Notes: generated by a model from the letters alone, not told the origin. A DNA stretch of 64,000 nt from Rhizobium anhuiense (GCF_003985145.1 NZ_ML133527.1:124001-188000); one strand, 5' to 3'; counted from the stretch's first letter, positions 36,195-45,141 are shown. Made by a program: numbers and translations.

Positions 36195-37175
36195 CTACAA
36201 TGCCGCGCGCCTTGCCGGAAGCTCAAAAAACGGAATGATCTCTGCATCTTTTTTGATGCTTTCGTCCGCCGCATCACCCACGTCCCGATCGCCATCGAGA
36301 AACGCCGCGATCGCCGCAAGAACCGGCGCGGCGCCGATGATGCGCCGGTGACCGAAGCCGTTCGCCCAGTAAAGCCGGACGCTCTTTCCGGCCGCGCCAT
36401 AGCGCCTGGCATGGAGCGACGACACCTCCTTGTCATCCTCGGCATGGATGACGAGCACCGGCCGGCCGATCGCGCCGGCCGCCTCCCCGGCGTCGAAATC
36501 CTCCAGTCTCCGTCCGGTGACACGGTAAACCTCATTCCCCAGCGCCGCCTGCGCCGCCGGGCGAAGGCCGATCATCCCGCCGAAATCGGTAAACAACCAG
36601 CCCATTTCGCTGGGCGCGCCGATCAGCGCCAGGCGCTCGCCGGTTAGAGGCGCCACGCCAGGCAGCAAGCCTGCCGCCGACACCATCAGCGCCGCACCGC
36701 CGAAGGAATGACCGATTGCCGCATCGAAGGCGCCGAAACGCGCCTCCGCCGCCGCGATCGTCTCGACCGCCAGCCCCATATGCAGGAACCGTCCGCCCGA
36801 ACGGCCGTGGCCGGGAAAATCGAGCGCCACGACCTCGGCGCCTGATGCCGCAAGCATCGAGACGAGCTCTGCCACATAGGCGGCGCTCGATCCCCAGCCA
36901 TGCGTCACCAGATAGCGTTTGCGCTTGCCCCTCGCCCCGCCGTTCAGCCGATAGGCATGCGCCCCTCGCCCGCCTGCAAGCTTGAGGGTGAAGTGTTCGG
37001 CGCCGGCAAGCCGGGCCGCTCCCGCTGCATGCGCCATCTTCGCCTTGGCTCCCTTCGGGATTGGCGATGGCGTCCGGCAGAACAGCTGGAATGCCGCTCT
37101 GCCTGCCAGGTCAGCCGAAACTGCCTGAAGGGCCGAAAACGCGAGGCGGGTGACGTCAAGCGCAAAGTTTGCCAT
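36195..37175 (-). CDS. Alpha/beta hydrolase
   Basis: A 326-residue serine hydrolase. The oxyanion region is YLVTHGWGSSAAYVAELVSML, the nucleophile elbow is IGHSFGGAA (Ser), the acid is probably D in VLVIHAEDDKEV, and the His is in WANGFGHRRIIGA. The N-terminal 60 residues contain a possible amphipathic helix but no clear signal peptide. It lies 47 bases from a divergent MarR regulator, with a palindromic site in the shared promoter. The regulator probably controls it. The substrate is unknown. Confidence 0.88.
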   Translation of the reverse strand: MANFALDVTRLAFSALQAVSADLAGRAAFQLFCRTPSPIPKGAKAKMAHAAGAARLAGAEHFTLKLAGGRGAHAYRLNGGARGKRKRYLVTHGWGSSAAYVAELVSMLAASGAEVVALDFPGHGRSGGRFLHMGLAVETIAAAEARFGAFDAAIGHSFGGAALMVSAAGLLPGVAPLTGERLALIGAPSEMGWLFTDFGGMIGLRPAAQAALGNEVYRVTGRRLEDFDAGEAAGAIGRPVLVIHAEDDKEVSSLHARRYGAAGKSVRLYWANGFGHRRIIGAAPVLAAIAAFLDGDRDVGDAADESIKKDAEIIPFFELPARRAAL

Positions 37176-37193
37176 AGTGAGATTCCAAAAGAC

Positions 37194-37209
37194 TGTTCAA
37201 CACTGAACA
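37194..37209. promoter_or_regulatory. Predicted MarR operator between the hydrolase and the regulator
   Basis: TGTTCA-ACAC-TGAACA, a perfect 6-4-6 inverted repeat, lies in the 47-base divergent promoter region. A third half site, TGAACA at 37225-37230, overlaps the marR start codon. This layout suits autorepression and repression of the hydrolase. Confidence 0.6.
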
Positions 37210-37222
37210 ATAAAGTACAACG

Positions 37223-37690
37223 ATGAACAAAAATCAATCCCTTCCCTGGGATCATCCGCGTTTTCGCAGCTGGATCGCGGTGGCGCGTGCCTGTCAGCTG
37301 ATGCAGCAAACGCTGTCCCGCTCGCTTGCCGATCTCGACATCAAGCCGCCGCACCTCGATATCCTGGTCAACATCTATCGTTTCGAAGGAATCTCGCAGC
37401 AGGAGCTGGCGCGCAAGCTGCTGGTCGGCCGCTCGAACATGAGCATGCTGCTGCCGCAGATGGAACACCGCCGGCTGATCGAACGACGCGGCGACGAGCG
37501 CGACAAGCGCGTGCTGCGCCTTCATTTGACGCCGGAGGGCCGGAAGCTGACTGAGGCAGCGATGGCGATCCAGACCGATCTCATCGAGCGCACGCTCTCG
37601 GAAGAGCCGATCGAGCAATGCATGGCGACCGCCACCTCGATGGAGCGCATCATCGCCATGCTGCTCAAGGAGTTGCGCGACGACGATTAG
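37223..37690 (+). CDS. MarR-family transcriptional regulator
   Basis: A 155-residue winged-helix regulator. The DNA-binding core is GISQQELARKLLVGRSNMSMLLPQMEHRRLIERRGDERDKRVLRLHLTPEGRKLTEAA, with the conserved wing D-x-R-D-K-R. MarR proteins bind short palindromes as dimers and release them on ligand binding. The palindrome at 37194-37209 fits. It is divergent from an alpha/beta hydrolase, whose substrate or product may be the ligand. A conserved stem-loop repeat follows the stop codon. Confidence 0.93.
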   Translation: MNKNQSLPWDHPRFRSWIAVARACQLMQQTLSRSLADLDIKPPHLDILVNIYRFEGISQQELARKLLVGRSNMSMLLPQMEHRRLIERRGDERDKRVLRLHLTPEGRKLTEAAMAIQTDLIERTLSEEPIEQCMATATSMERIIAMLLKELRDDD

Positions 37691-37694
37691 ACGA

Positions 37695-37742
37695 ATGCAT
37701 GTCGCCCGAAGTGTGCAGCGGTTTTGGCAGGACGACATGCAT
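37695..37742 (+). repeat. Stem-loop 3'-UTR repeat, copy B (AAGTGTGCAGCGG family)
   Basis: It starts 4 bases after the MarR stop codon. The arms ATGCATGTCG (37695-37704) and CGACATGCAT (37733-37742) are perfectly complementary over 10 bp. The loop holds the core gaagtgtgcagcggtttt shared with copies A and C. Confidence 0.8.
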
Positions 37743-37756
37743 AAAACCAAGACCTA

Positions 37757-37793
37757 AAGCGCCTCGCATGAACCAAGTTCGATGCGAGCGCTT
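37757..37793. repeat. Inverted repeat following copy B
   Basis: AAGCGCCTCGCAT pairs with ATGCGAGCGCTT over 12 bp with a single bulged C. It lies between the convergent MarR and LtrA genes, six bases before the LtrA stop, and may end one or both transcripts. Confidence 0.65.
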
Positions 37794-37798
37794 GATGA

Positions 37799-38989
37799 TC
37801 AATGCAGCGTCGGTGCTGCCGTCGTGCCGGTCAGCGAGCGGTACTCCCAGGCAGCAACGATGATCAGCACCAGCGTCGCCAGAATGCCCAGCAAATAGAC
37901 CTCGATGAAGGGGGCTGCGAAGGCAAGCAGGATCACAAGCACCAGCCCGGCCAGATGCGACAGCGGCAACTGCCCGCTGGTCGCGCCCTTGAACCAGAGA
38001 TTGCCGATCAGGAACAGGCCGGAGCCGCCGAGCACCGCCGCGGCGATGCCGAGATCGCCGGTTTCATGCGGATGCGAGAACGTGAACTCGACGGCCACAG
38101 CATGGACGATGATGCCGGCAAGGATCGGAATATGCCCATAGGTGAAGGCCTGCCGCGCCAAGCTGCCCGGCGTCTCTTCATGTTCGATGCGGTGGGCAGC
38201 ACGGCCGTGGCCGAAGCGGAAATACAGCCACCACATGGCGACCGTGCCGATGAAGGCGGTGACGAAGACAATGCTGGTCAGCCCCGAAAACGGCAGCTCC
38301 GAAAAGGTGCGTCCGGAAACGAGGATCGCTTCGCCGAGGCAGATGATGACGAAGAGCGCGCAGCGCTCGGCCATATGCGCACCGGAAACGTCCCAATCCC
38401 GCGCCGTCGAGCGGCCGAGCCCCGGCACGGCAAAGCCCGCGGCCGGCCCGATATATTCGATCGTAAGCGCGATCACCCAGGCGATCAGCCGGGCCTCGTG
38501 CTCGAGCAGCCCGCCGGCGATCCAGAAGACCCCGGCAACCACCAGCCAGGTGGTGATGCGGACGAAATTCAATGTGTTGGCGCGATCGACGCGCGTCATC
38601 GCATAGGTCGTGAACAGCGAGCGCCCGACCTGCATGGCCACATAGGCGCCGGCAAACAACAGCCCCTTGTCGCCGAAGGCCTCGGGAATCGAGGCAGACA
38701 GCAGCAGACCGAGCATCATCAGCGCCACCAGCATGCCGCGCACCGGCATCTTGTCCGGATCGAGCCAGTTCGTCACCCAGGCGGTGAAGATCCACACCCA
38801 CCAGACGGCGAAGGTCATCAGCGCTGCCTCGGCGGCGCCGAGCGGCGTGTAGTGGGCGGCGAGCGCATGCGAAAGCTGCGAGATCGAAAAGACGAAGACC
38901 AGGTCGAAGAACAGTTCGAGGAAGGTCACCTTGCTGCCGGCAGCACTCCCTTTGGCGCGCAGCCAGTTCTTTCCGTTCGTCTTCGCCAT
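37799..38989 (-). CDS. LtrA-family membrane protein (low temperature requirement protein A)
   Basis: A 396-residue integral membrane protein with about ten hydrophobic segments. The N-terminal signature KVTFLELFFDLVFVFSISQLSHAL is characteristic of the LtrA family, and WVTNWLDPDKMPVRG and HMAERCALFVIICLGEAILV are further family motifs. LtrA was named from a Listeria mutant unable to grow in the cold; the biochemical role is unknown. The gene stands alone, convergent with the MarR gene. Confidence 0.92.
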   Translation of the reverse strand: MAKTNGKNWLRAKGSAAGSKVTFLELFFDLVFVFSISQLSHALAAHYTPLGAAEAALMTFAVWWVWIFTAWVTNWLDPDKMPVRGMLVALMMLGLLLSASIPEAFGDKGLLFAGAYVAMQVGRSLFTTYAMTRVDRANTLNFVRITTWLVVAGVFWIAGGLLEHEARLIAWVIALTIEYIGPAAGFAVPGLGRSTARDWDVSGAHMAERCALFVIICLGEAILVSGRTFSELPFSGLTSIVFVTAFIGTVAMWWLYFRFGHGRAAHRIEHEETPGSLARQAFTYGHIPILAGIIVHAVAVEFTFSHPHETGDLGIAAAVLGGSGLFLIGNLWFKGATSGQLPLSHLAGLVLVILLAFAAPFIEVYLLGILATLVLIIVAAWEYRSLTGTTAAPTLH

Positions 38990-39043
38990 ATGGCCCCCCG
39001 ATGGCTGGAATTATGCGTGGATTGAGAGTGATAACGGCGCCGG

Positions 39044-39421
39044 TCAGCGCGGCTTTTCCGCCGTGTCGCGGTTCATGCCCTTTTCCTTCAGCTCGTCCTC
39101 GTAGGCCGAAAACAGCTCAGCGCCCCGTTCGCCGAGTTCGCGCAGATAGGTCCAGGTGTAGATGCCGGTATCGTGCATGTCGTCGAAGCCGATGCGGACT
39201 GCGTAATTGCCGGTCGGCATCATCGAGATGATCGCGACATTGCGTTTGCCTGATACCGTCACCTTCTGCCCCGGCCCGTGGCCCTGAACCTCGGCCGAGG
39301 GCGACAGCACGCGCAGGAGCTCGGCCGACAGGTCGAAACTCTGACCGTCGTTGAAGGTCACCACCAGCCGCTGCCGGTCTTTCGAGACGCGGAGTTCCGT
39401 TGGCCAGATATCGCTCATCAT
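39044..39421 (-). CDS. DUF971 domain protein
   Basis: A 125-residue protein dominated by a DUF971 domain: WPTELRVSKDRQRLVVTFNDGQSFDLSAELLRVLSPSAEVQGHG and NYAVRIGFDDMHDTGIYTWTYLRELG. The same fold forms the N-terminal zinc domain of gamma-butyrobetaine hydroxylase, but the Cys/His set is not complete here. The ATG at 39421 follows AAGAGGACAAA. It is divergent from moaA with a 133-base gap. Domains of this type often sit beside Moco or Fe-S genes; a role there is inference. Confidence 0.85.
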   Translation of the reverse strand: MMSDIWPTELRVSKDRQRLVVTFNDGQSFDLSAELLRVLSPSAEVQGHGPGQKVTVSGKRNVAIISMMPTGNYAVRIGFDDMHDTGIYTWTYLRELGERGAELFSAYEDELKEKGMNRDTAEKPR

Positions 39422-39554
39422 TTTGTCCTCTTCTCATGCGAGGAGTAGGCGCTGATCTTTTTCAGCGCAAGCTGAAATTGGCATGCGCACGCGGCCTGTT
39501 TCCCTTGACGCGACAATAGCATATGCCCACATTGACTGGAGTACGGAGATACAG

Positions 39555-40601
39555 GTGAACACTAGAGTTGGAACGATAGGCAATGCATCGCCGCTGGTGG
39601 CAGGTGCGCACCCTATGATCGACCCCTTCGGGCGGGCGGTCACCTATCTTCGCGTCTCCGTCACCGACCGCTGCGATTTCCGCTGCACCTATTGCATGGC
39701 TGAGAATATGACCTTCCTGCCGAAGAAGGATCTCCTGACGCTGGAAGAGCTCGACCGGCTCTGTTCCGCCTTCATCGCCAAGGGTGTCAGCAAGATCAGG
39801 CTGACCGGCGGCGAGCCCCTGGTGCGCAAGAACATCATGTATCTGGTTCGCCAGCTCGGCCAGAAGATCGGTTCCGGCCTCGACGAATTGACGCTGACGA
39901 CCAATGGCTCGCAGCTTTCCCGCCACGCCGAGGAGCTTTATGATTGCGGCGTGCGCCGCATCAACGTCTCGCTCGATACGCTCGATCCCGACAAGTTCCG
40001 CAAGGTCACCCGCTGGGGCGATTTCGCCAAAGTCATGGAAGGCATCGACGCAGCTCAAAAGGCAGGGCTGAAGATCAAACTCAACGCCGTGGCGCTGAAG
40101 GATTTCAACGATGCCGAGATGCCGGAGCTTCTGCGCTTCGCCCATGGCCGCGGCATGGATTTAACCGTCATCGAAACCATGCCGATGGGCGAGATCGAAG
40201 AAGACCGCACCGACCAGTACCTGCCGCTCTCGAAACTGCGCGCCGATCTCGAGGAGCAGTTCACCCTTGCCGACATCGACTACCAGACCGGCGGCCCGGC
40301 GCGTTATGTCCGGGTCGAAGAAACCGGCGGCCGCCTCGGCTTCATCACACCGATGACCCATAATTTCTGCGAGAGCTGCAACCGTGTGCGCCTCACCTGC
40401 ACCGGTACGCTCTATATGTGCCTCGGCCAGAACGACGCCGCCGATCTGCGCGCAGCCCTGCGCGCCACCGAAGGCGACGCCCTCCTCCACGCCGCCATCG
40501 ACGAGGCCATCACCCGCAAACCCAAAGGCCACGACTTCATCATCGACCGCACGCATAACCGCCCGGCCGTGGCCCGGCATATGAGTGTCACCGGTGGGTG
40601 A
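39555..40601 (+). CDS. moaA: GTP 3',8-cyclase MoaA
   Basis: A radical SAM enzyme that, with MoaC, turns GTP into cyclic pyranopterin, the first step of molybdenum cofactor synthesis. The 348-residue protein has the N-terminal cluster motif CDFRCTYCMAENM, the SAM motif RLTGGEPLVR and the C-terminal cluster region NFCESCNRVRLTCTGTLYMCLGQ, and ends with the conserved VTGG tail needed for activity. The GTG start at 39555 follows CGGAGATACA; the next upstream start, 39483, has no site. mobA and mobB lie 12 kb further on. Moco is needed for nitrate reductase and similar enzymes. Confidence 0.96.
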   Translation: MNTRVGTIGNASPLVAGAHPMIDPFGRAVTYLRVSVTDRCDFRCTYCMAENMTFLPKKDLLTLEELDRLCSAFIAKGVSKIRLTGGEPLVRKNIMYLVRQLGQKIGSGLDELTLTTNGSQLSRHAEELYDCGVRRINVSLDTLDPDKFRKVTRWGDFAKVMEGIDAAQKAGLKIKLNAVALKDFNDAEMPELLRFAHGRGMDLTVIETMPMGEIEEDRTDQYLPLSKLRADLEEQFTLADIDYQTGGPARYVRVEETGGRLGFITPMTHNFCESCNRVRLTCTGTLYMCLGQNDAADLRAALRATEGDALLHAAIDEAITRKPKGHDFIIDRTHNRPAVARHMSVTGG

Positions 40602-40630
40602 AAAATAGGGGTGGTACGCACCCCACCCGC

Positions 40631-40763
40631 CCTCATTCCTGTGCTCGTCACAGGAATCCAGTGCGCCCAAGTCCTTGGGTGCGGAAAACGCACTTGCTGT
40701 CGGGGGTCATTCACGGCGCCGACGCGCCGTGGCTGGATTGCTGTGACGAGCACAGGAATGAGG
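40631..40763. repeat. Large dispersed inverted-repeat element (MITE-like)
   Basis: The 31-bp left arm (40631-40661, beginning CCTCATTCCTGTGCTCGTC) is the reverse complement of the right arm (40733-40763) with one mismatch. Inside are two further inverted repeats: GCCCAAG/CTTGGGT near 40665-40681, and CACGGCGC (40712-40719) with GCGCCGTG (40724-40731). It lies between moaA and the sorC gene, 29 bases after moaA. The termini resemble the smaller element at 31008. No target-site duplication was evident. Confidence 0.8.
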
Positions 40764-40867
40764 GAGGAAGGGTTGATATCCGGGCACCGTCTGGCCCGCA
40801 CCAAAGGTATGATCATGCTGGTCGCCATCCACGACCTCGACTAGGCGCTGCGCTTCTCTCCGCCCTG

Positions 40868-41818
40868 TCAGTCGATCAATCGCTGCGCGGTAAACTTGTC
40901 CGTAACAAGCATGTCGATGACGCCCACGCGGAGCGCACCGGCGATAGCGTCCGTCTTTTTGGTCCCGCCGGCAAGAGCAATGACCCGATCCACCCGTTCG
41001 AGATCCTCAAGTGGAAGCCCTATGACCCGGTCGTCCAGGGGTGTCTTGACCGGCTTGCCGTTTCTATCGAAGAAGCGAAGCGAGATGTCGCCGACGGCTC
41101 CCGCTTCCGCGAGATCGGACAGTTCGCGAGACGAAAAGATGTTGCCGGACCGTGCGAGAAGTTCGGACGGTTCGACTGCCCCGATTCCGACGATCGCAAG
41201 CGTTATGCTGCCGAACAGGTCCATCGTCTCGCGGACGAACGGGTCGGCCTGCATAAGAAGCTTTGCCTCTCTGGACGTCGTAACGCCCTGCACAGGGAGC
41301 AGTTTCGGTTCGGCGCCAGTCAGCCGTGCAAGCCGCGTGGTAAGCTGCGTCGCATGCGTCTGCACTGAAGGATCGCCCATGCCTCCAAGGGTCTGGACGA
41401 CGTACTTCGCCTGAGCGCTCTTCAGGGGATGAATGTTCTCGACCATCTTGGAGATGGTCTGGCTCCAACTCGAAACGCCGATGATCTCCCCTGGCGCAAG
41501 CGTCACCTCCAGGAGATGAGCCGCTGCCTCGCCGATACGGGCCATGATGGCTCCGTCCCGATCTTCCGTGCACTCGACGACGATCGCCTCCGGCAAATCA
41601 TATTTCTCGCGAAGAGCGCCCTCGAGCTCACTGTAGGTGCCAGCAGGGGGTGTCACGCTGGTTCGCACAATATCTTCAGCCTCGGCGCGCTTGAGCATGC
41701 GCGACACCGTCGCCTGCGACAGGCGAAGGTGCTGTGCGATCTCCGCCTGTCGCCGTCCCTCCAAGTGGTACATCTGGGCGACCCTTGAGATGAGGCGGAG
41801 TTCATTGAGGCGAGTCAT
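40868..41818 (-). CDS. SorC/DeoR-type sugar-binding transcriptional regulator
   Basis: A 316-residue regulator. The N-terminal helix-turn-helix is LISRVAQMYHLEGRRQAEIAQHLRLSQATVSRMLKRAEAEDIVR. The C-terminal sugar-binding domain of the SorC family begins EGALREKYDLPEAIVVEC and contains GVSSWSQTISKMVENIHPL and VVQTLGGMGDPSVQTHATQLTTRLARLTGAEP. SorC proteins bind phosphorylated sugars and control catabolic operons. The gene lies directly behind the kinase, and TGAAT-N4-ATTCA palindromes stand before it and before both arms of the cluster. The ATG follows CCAGGATTAGCG. Confidence 0.93.
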   Translation of the reverse strand: MTRLNELRLISRVAQMYHLEGRRQAEIAQHLRLSQATVSRMLKRAEAEDIVRTSVTPPAGTYSELEGALREKYDLPEAIVVECTEDRDGAIMARIGEAAAHLLEVTLAPGEIIGVSSWSQTISKMVENIHPLKSAQAKYVVQTLGGMGDPSVQTHATQLTTRLARLTGAEPKLLPVQGVTTSREAKLLMQADPFVRETMDLFGSITLAIVGIGAVEPSELLARSGNIFSSRELSDLAEAGAVGDISLRFFDRNGKPVKTPLDDRVIGLPLEDLERVDRVIALAGGTKKTDAIAGALRVGVIDMLVTDKFTAQRLID

Positions 41819-41832
41819 CGCTAATCCTGGAG

Positions 41833-41846
41833 TGAATTTTTATTCA
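41833..41846. promoter_or_regulatory. Predicted SorC operator 1 (TGAATTTTTATTCA)
   Basis: A perfect TGAAT-TTTT-ATTCA inverted repeat, 15 bases upstream of the sorC start and overlapping the kinase stop codon. The same motif occurs at 45154-45167 and 45293-45306. It suits autoregulation. Confidence 0.6.
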
Positions 41847-43306
41847 TCATTAGCCGTTGTAATGCGTGACGTCGAGCGGGCAAGTGCATCATTCCAGCTA
41901 TCCAGAAGCACCGCTCGATCCAAGGGTTCCGGGTCAATGATCTGTGAGCTGCGGGGCAGCTCTGCGATAACTGGGAGATCGCTCCACAAGCCAAGTGAGA
42001 GACCCGCGAGATATGCAGCTCCCAAAGCCGACGCCTCGGGTGCTTCGCATTGGATCACGGGATGTTCGATGAGGTTCGAGACACACTGCATCAGGAACCG
42101 GTTCTGGCTCGGTCCGCCATCGACATAGAGGGCTCCGAGCTCGCCGCCGCTTTGCGCTCGCATGGCTGCGATGACGTCGTGCACCTGGAAGGCGATCGAA
42201 TCGGTTACCGACCGCGCCATTTGCGCACGTGTCGTATTGAAATTGATCTGGGAGAACAGGGCACGGGCGTCGGAGTTCCAATAGGGCGCGCCCAATCCCA
42301 CGAATGCTGGCACGAAGCCCGGCCCGCCCGGTTCGGCGCTTGCCGCAAGTTCGACAAGGGCCGCCACGTCCGAAAGGCCGAGAATGCCTGCCATCCAGGG
42401 GAGACTGGCAGCGCAAACGAGAATATTGCCTTCGAAAGCGAAAGTCGGCTTTCCCTTGATACGCCATGCCACGGTCGTTGTGATGCCGTTGCGTGGGGGA
42501 ATAAATCGCGCAAGCGTCGTCATCACCGAAGAGCCGGTTCCAAAGGTTACCTTGCCATCACCCGGCTTGAATGCGCCATGACCGAACAGCGCAGCATGGC
42601 TGTCTCCGATCGCGGCCATTATGGGCGTTCCATCCGGCACGCCTGGCAATCCTTGCGTCCTGCCGAATTCGGCGGAACTGTCGAGCACCTCGGGCAGGAG
42701 TGCGATATCGACGCCGAAAATCTCGCCCAGTTCCTCGCTCCATCTCTGCTCCTGGAGATCGAACAACTGGCTCCTGGCGGCATTGGAAGCATCGCAGACA
42801 TGCCGGCGACCACCCGTCAGGCAGTGGACGAGCCAACTGTCGATCGTTCCCAGCCGCACCGATCGCCCGGCCGGCATACGGTCGAGCAGCCATCGGAATT
42901 TCGAACCCGGGAACATCGGATCCAGTGGCAGGCCTGTGAGCGCCTGCACGCGATCAAGGTGGCCTTCGGCAATGAGACGTTCGCAATCCTGTGCCGTTCG
43001 ACGGCACTGCCAGCTCACCACCGGTCCAAGTGGTTCTCCCGTTTCGGCGTCCCAGGCCGTGACCGACTCGCGCTGATTGGAAATCGCCACGGCCTCGATA
43101 ACCACGTCGGGAGCGGCCTTCAGGCAGGCGTCGATCGCCTCGCAGACGGATGCGTAGAGCCGGCGTGGGTCTTGTTCGACCCAGCCCGGCTTCGGATAGG
43201 CGATGCCGACTGGAGCCGAACCTCTGCCGACAATTTCTCCCTTTTCGGAAACGACAACTGCCTTCGAATTGGTGGTGCCCTGGTCGATTGCCAGAATTGC
43301 CCGCAT
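41840..43306 (-). CDS. FGGY-family carbohydrate kinase (glycerol kinase-like)
   Basis: It would phosphorylate a sugar or polyol with ATP. The 488-residue protein has the phosphate-1 motif AILAIDQGTTNSKAVVV, AISNQRESVTAWDAETGEPLGPVVSWQCRRT, FGGY domain elements (GTIDSWLVHCLTG, AAIGDSHAALFGHGAF, VTFGTGSSVMTTL) and the adenosine region GALYVDGGPSQNRFLMQCVSNLI. It resembles glycerol kinase most in layout, but also the apulose, xylulose and ribulose kinases. Context with a split transketolase favours a ketopentose or apulose as substrate. It is the third gene of the minus-strand operon, before sorC. Confidence 0.9.
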   Translation of the reverse strand: MRAILAIDQGTTNSKAVVVSEKGEIVGRGSAPVGIAYPKPGWVEQDPRRLYASVCEAIDACLKAAPDVVIEAVAISNQRESVTAWDAETGEPLGPVVSWQCRRTAQDCERLIAEGHLDRVQALTGLPLDPMFPGSKFRWLLDRMPAGRSVRLGTIDSWLVHCLTGGRRHVCDASNAARSQLFDLQEQRWSEELGEIFGVDIALLPEVLDSSAEFGRTQGLPGVPDGTPIMAAIGDSHAALFGHGAFKPGDGKVTFGTGSSVMTTLARFIPPRNGITTTVAWRIKGKPTFAFEGNILVCAASLPWMAGILGLSDVAALVELAASAEPGGPGFVPAFVGLGAPYWNSDARALFSQINFNTTRAQMARSVTDSIAFQVHDVIAAMRAQSGGELGALYVDGGPSQNRFLMQCVSNLIEHPVIQCEAPEASALGAAYLAGLSLGLWSDLPVIAELPRSSQIIDPEPLDRAVLLDSWNDALARSTSRITTANDE

Positions 43307-43375
43307 TCTATCCTCCTCGGATCAGACGGCAGCCGGGACGACAAATAAGCGTCCCGGCCGATCACGTGATCCCAG

Positions 43376-44332
43376 TTACTTGCGCCTGATCAGCGACTGC
43401 GCGGCGTCGGCGATCGCGGACGGCGCCATCCCGAATTCGTCGAGCAGAAACTCCGCCGAACCGGTTGGAGCGTAGACGCCGGGAACGCCGAGACGTTTCA
43501 TCGGAACCGGAGCATTGTCGACCACCACTTCGGCTACCGCGGAACCGAGACCGCCAAAAATCGAATGCTCTTCGGCTGTGACGATCGCTCCGGTTTCCTT
43601 CGCCGCAGCGATGATGGCGTCCTCGTCGATCGGACGAACCGTTGCAAGGTTGAGCACCCTGGCGTTGATGCCGCGTTCTGCGAGGATTTCGGCAGCCTTC
43701 AAAATTCGATGGGTCAAAGTACCGTTTGCGATAAGGGTGACGTCGGAACCCTGGCGAAGGAGGTTTGCCTTGCCAAGTTCGAACTTGTGACCCTCCGGGA
43801 GCAGATCCGGCACACCGACGCGAGACAGGCGCAGGAAACAGGGGCCGTTATAGGCCGCGGCCCACTCCACCGCAGCAGCTGTTTCGATGCGGTCACAAGG
43901 CGCAATGACCGGAAGATTAGGCAGAACCCGCGTCCAGGCGAAGTCTTCGATCGAGTGATGGGTCGGGCCGAGTTCGCCATACGCCATCCCGGAAGAAATG
44001 CCGACCAGTTTGACGTTGGCGTTCGAATACGAAATATCGGCCTTGATTTGCTCCAGCGACCGTCCCGTTAGAAACGGAGCGGCGGCGCAGACGAACGGAA
44101 GGCGTCCGCCGTTGGCGAGGCCTGCTCCAACTCCGACCATGTTCTGCTCGGCGATACCGACATTGACGAGGCGCTCCCCAAACTTCGCCTTGAAGCCGCC
44201 GAGCTTGGAGGAACCGACGGAGTCGTTGCAGACGGCAACGATCGTTTCGTTTTCGGCTGCCAGCCGCTCAAGCGTAGAGGCGAATGCGTCGCGGCAATCG
44301 TAGAGCTTGGGTGCGTGTATTGGCGCGTTCAT
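43376..44332 (-). CDS. Transketolase, C-terminal (pyrimidine-binding) subunit
   Basis: The second half of a two-subunit transketolase. The 318-residue protein has the pyrimidine-binding domain (FASTLERLAAENETIVAVCNDSVGSSKL, RLVNVGIAEQNMVGVGAGLANGG with the catalytic Glu, and YGELGPTHHSIEDFAWTRVLPNLPVIAPCD) and the C-terminal domain (RQGSDVTLIANGTLTHRILKAAEIL). Its start ATG shares one base with the stop of the N-terminal subunit gene (TAATG), so the two are translationally coupled. Split transketolases are often devoted to special pathways such as apiose or sulfoquinovose breakdown. Confidence 0.92.
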   Translation of the reverse strand: MNAPIHAPKLYDCRDAFASTLERLAAENETIVAVCNDSVGSSKLGGFKAKFGERLVNVGIAEQNMVGVGAGLANGGRLPFVCAAAPFLTGRSLEQIKADISYSNANVKLVGISSGMAYGELGPTHHSIEDFAWTRVLPNLPVIAPCDRIETAAAVEWAAAYNGPCFLRLSRVGVPDLLPEGHKFELGKANLLRQGSDVTLIANGTLTHRILKAAEILAERGINARVLNLATVRPIDEDAIIAAAKETGAIVTAEEHSIFGGLGSAVAEVVVDNAPVPMKRLGVPGVYAPTGSAEFLLDEFGMAPSAIADAAQSLIRRK

Positions 44333-45141
44333 TACAATGCCTCCGACAATTCTGCCAATGCGATTTCGTATTGTTCCTCGTTTGGCACCTTGTGGTGCCA
44401 GTCGACCCGGTCCTGCATGAACGAGATTCCATGCCCCTTGTTGGTATGGGCCACGATGCAATGCGGTCTCGATCCCCGGTGTTCGAGGGCCGAAACGACT
44501 TCGCTCATATTGTTGCCGTCGATCTCGGTGACTTCCCAATCGAAAGCTTCAAGCTTCGGTCGAAGCGGCGCGAGATCATTGGTTTCAGCTAGGGCTGCGC
44601 CCTGCTGGAACCTGTTGTGGTCGATGACCAGCGTCAAGTTATCGAGCTTGAACTGCGCGGCCGCCATGATCGCTTCCCAGTTGGAGCCCTCCTGCATCTC
44701 ACCGTCGCCGGTGACGACGTAGGTGTGATATTTCGCGCCCGAGAGCTTGGCGGCTTTCGCCATTCCTATTGCGACAGGAAGACCGTGGCCGAGCGGCCCG
44801 GTATTCGTTTCGACGCCAGGAACCTTGTTGCAATTTGGATGTCCGTTCAGCCTCGAATGCGGCTGCAGAAAGGTGGATATCTCATCCTCCGGAATGAAGC
44901 CGCGTTTTGCGAGCGTCACATACAGAGCGCATGCAGTATGCCCCTTCGAAAGAACGAACCTGTCGCGGTCGGGGTGCTTCGGCTGATCGGGCCAAACATT
45001 CAGCACACGAAAATAGAGGGCTGTCAAAATGTCGATGACCGACATTTCCCCGCCAATATGGCCGGCGCCCGCTTCAAAGACCGCCTGGAGATCGCGCAAT
45101 CGAATCTCGCGAGCGACCCGCTCGAGTTCTATCGTATTCAT
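44332..45141 (-). CDS. Transketolase, N-terminal (thiamine pyrophosphate-binding) subunit
   Basis: The first half of the two-subunit enzyme. The 269-residue protein binds thiamine diphosphate and Mg: GAGHIGGEMSVIDILTALYF, RDRFVLSKGHTACALYVTLAKRG, NTGPLGHGLPVAIGMAKAAKL, and the TPP motif GDGEMQEGSNWEAIMAAAQFKLDNLTLVIDHNRFQQG. The start at 45141 follows GAGGAATCC; the ATG at 45168 would lie inside the predicted operator. It heads the minus-strand operon and is divergent from the ABC permease gene. The predicted operator 45154-45167 lies just upstream of the start codon, well placed for repression. Confidence 0.93.
   Translation of the reverse strand: MNTIELERVAREIRLRDLQAVFEAGAGHIGGEMSVIDILTALYFRVLNVWPDQPKHPDRDRFVLSKGHTACALYVTLAKRGFIPEDEISTFLQPHSRLNGHPNCNKVPGVETNTGPLGHGLPVAIGMAKAAKLSGAKYHTYVVTGDGEMQEGSNWEAIMAAAQFKLDNLTLVIDHNRFQQGAALAETNDLAPLRPKLEAFDWEVTEIDGNNMSEVVSALEHRGSRPHCIVAHTNKGHGISFMQDRVDWHHKVPNEEQYEIALAELSEAL

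Noticed and set aside
40631..40763. A CRISPR-like repeat structure
   Set aside because: The repeats are inverted, not direct, and there are only two arms with no spacers or cas genes.
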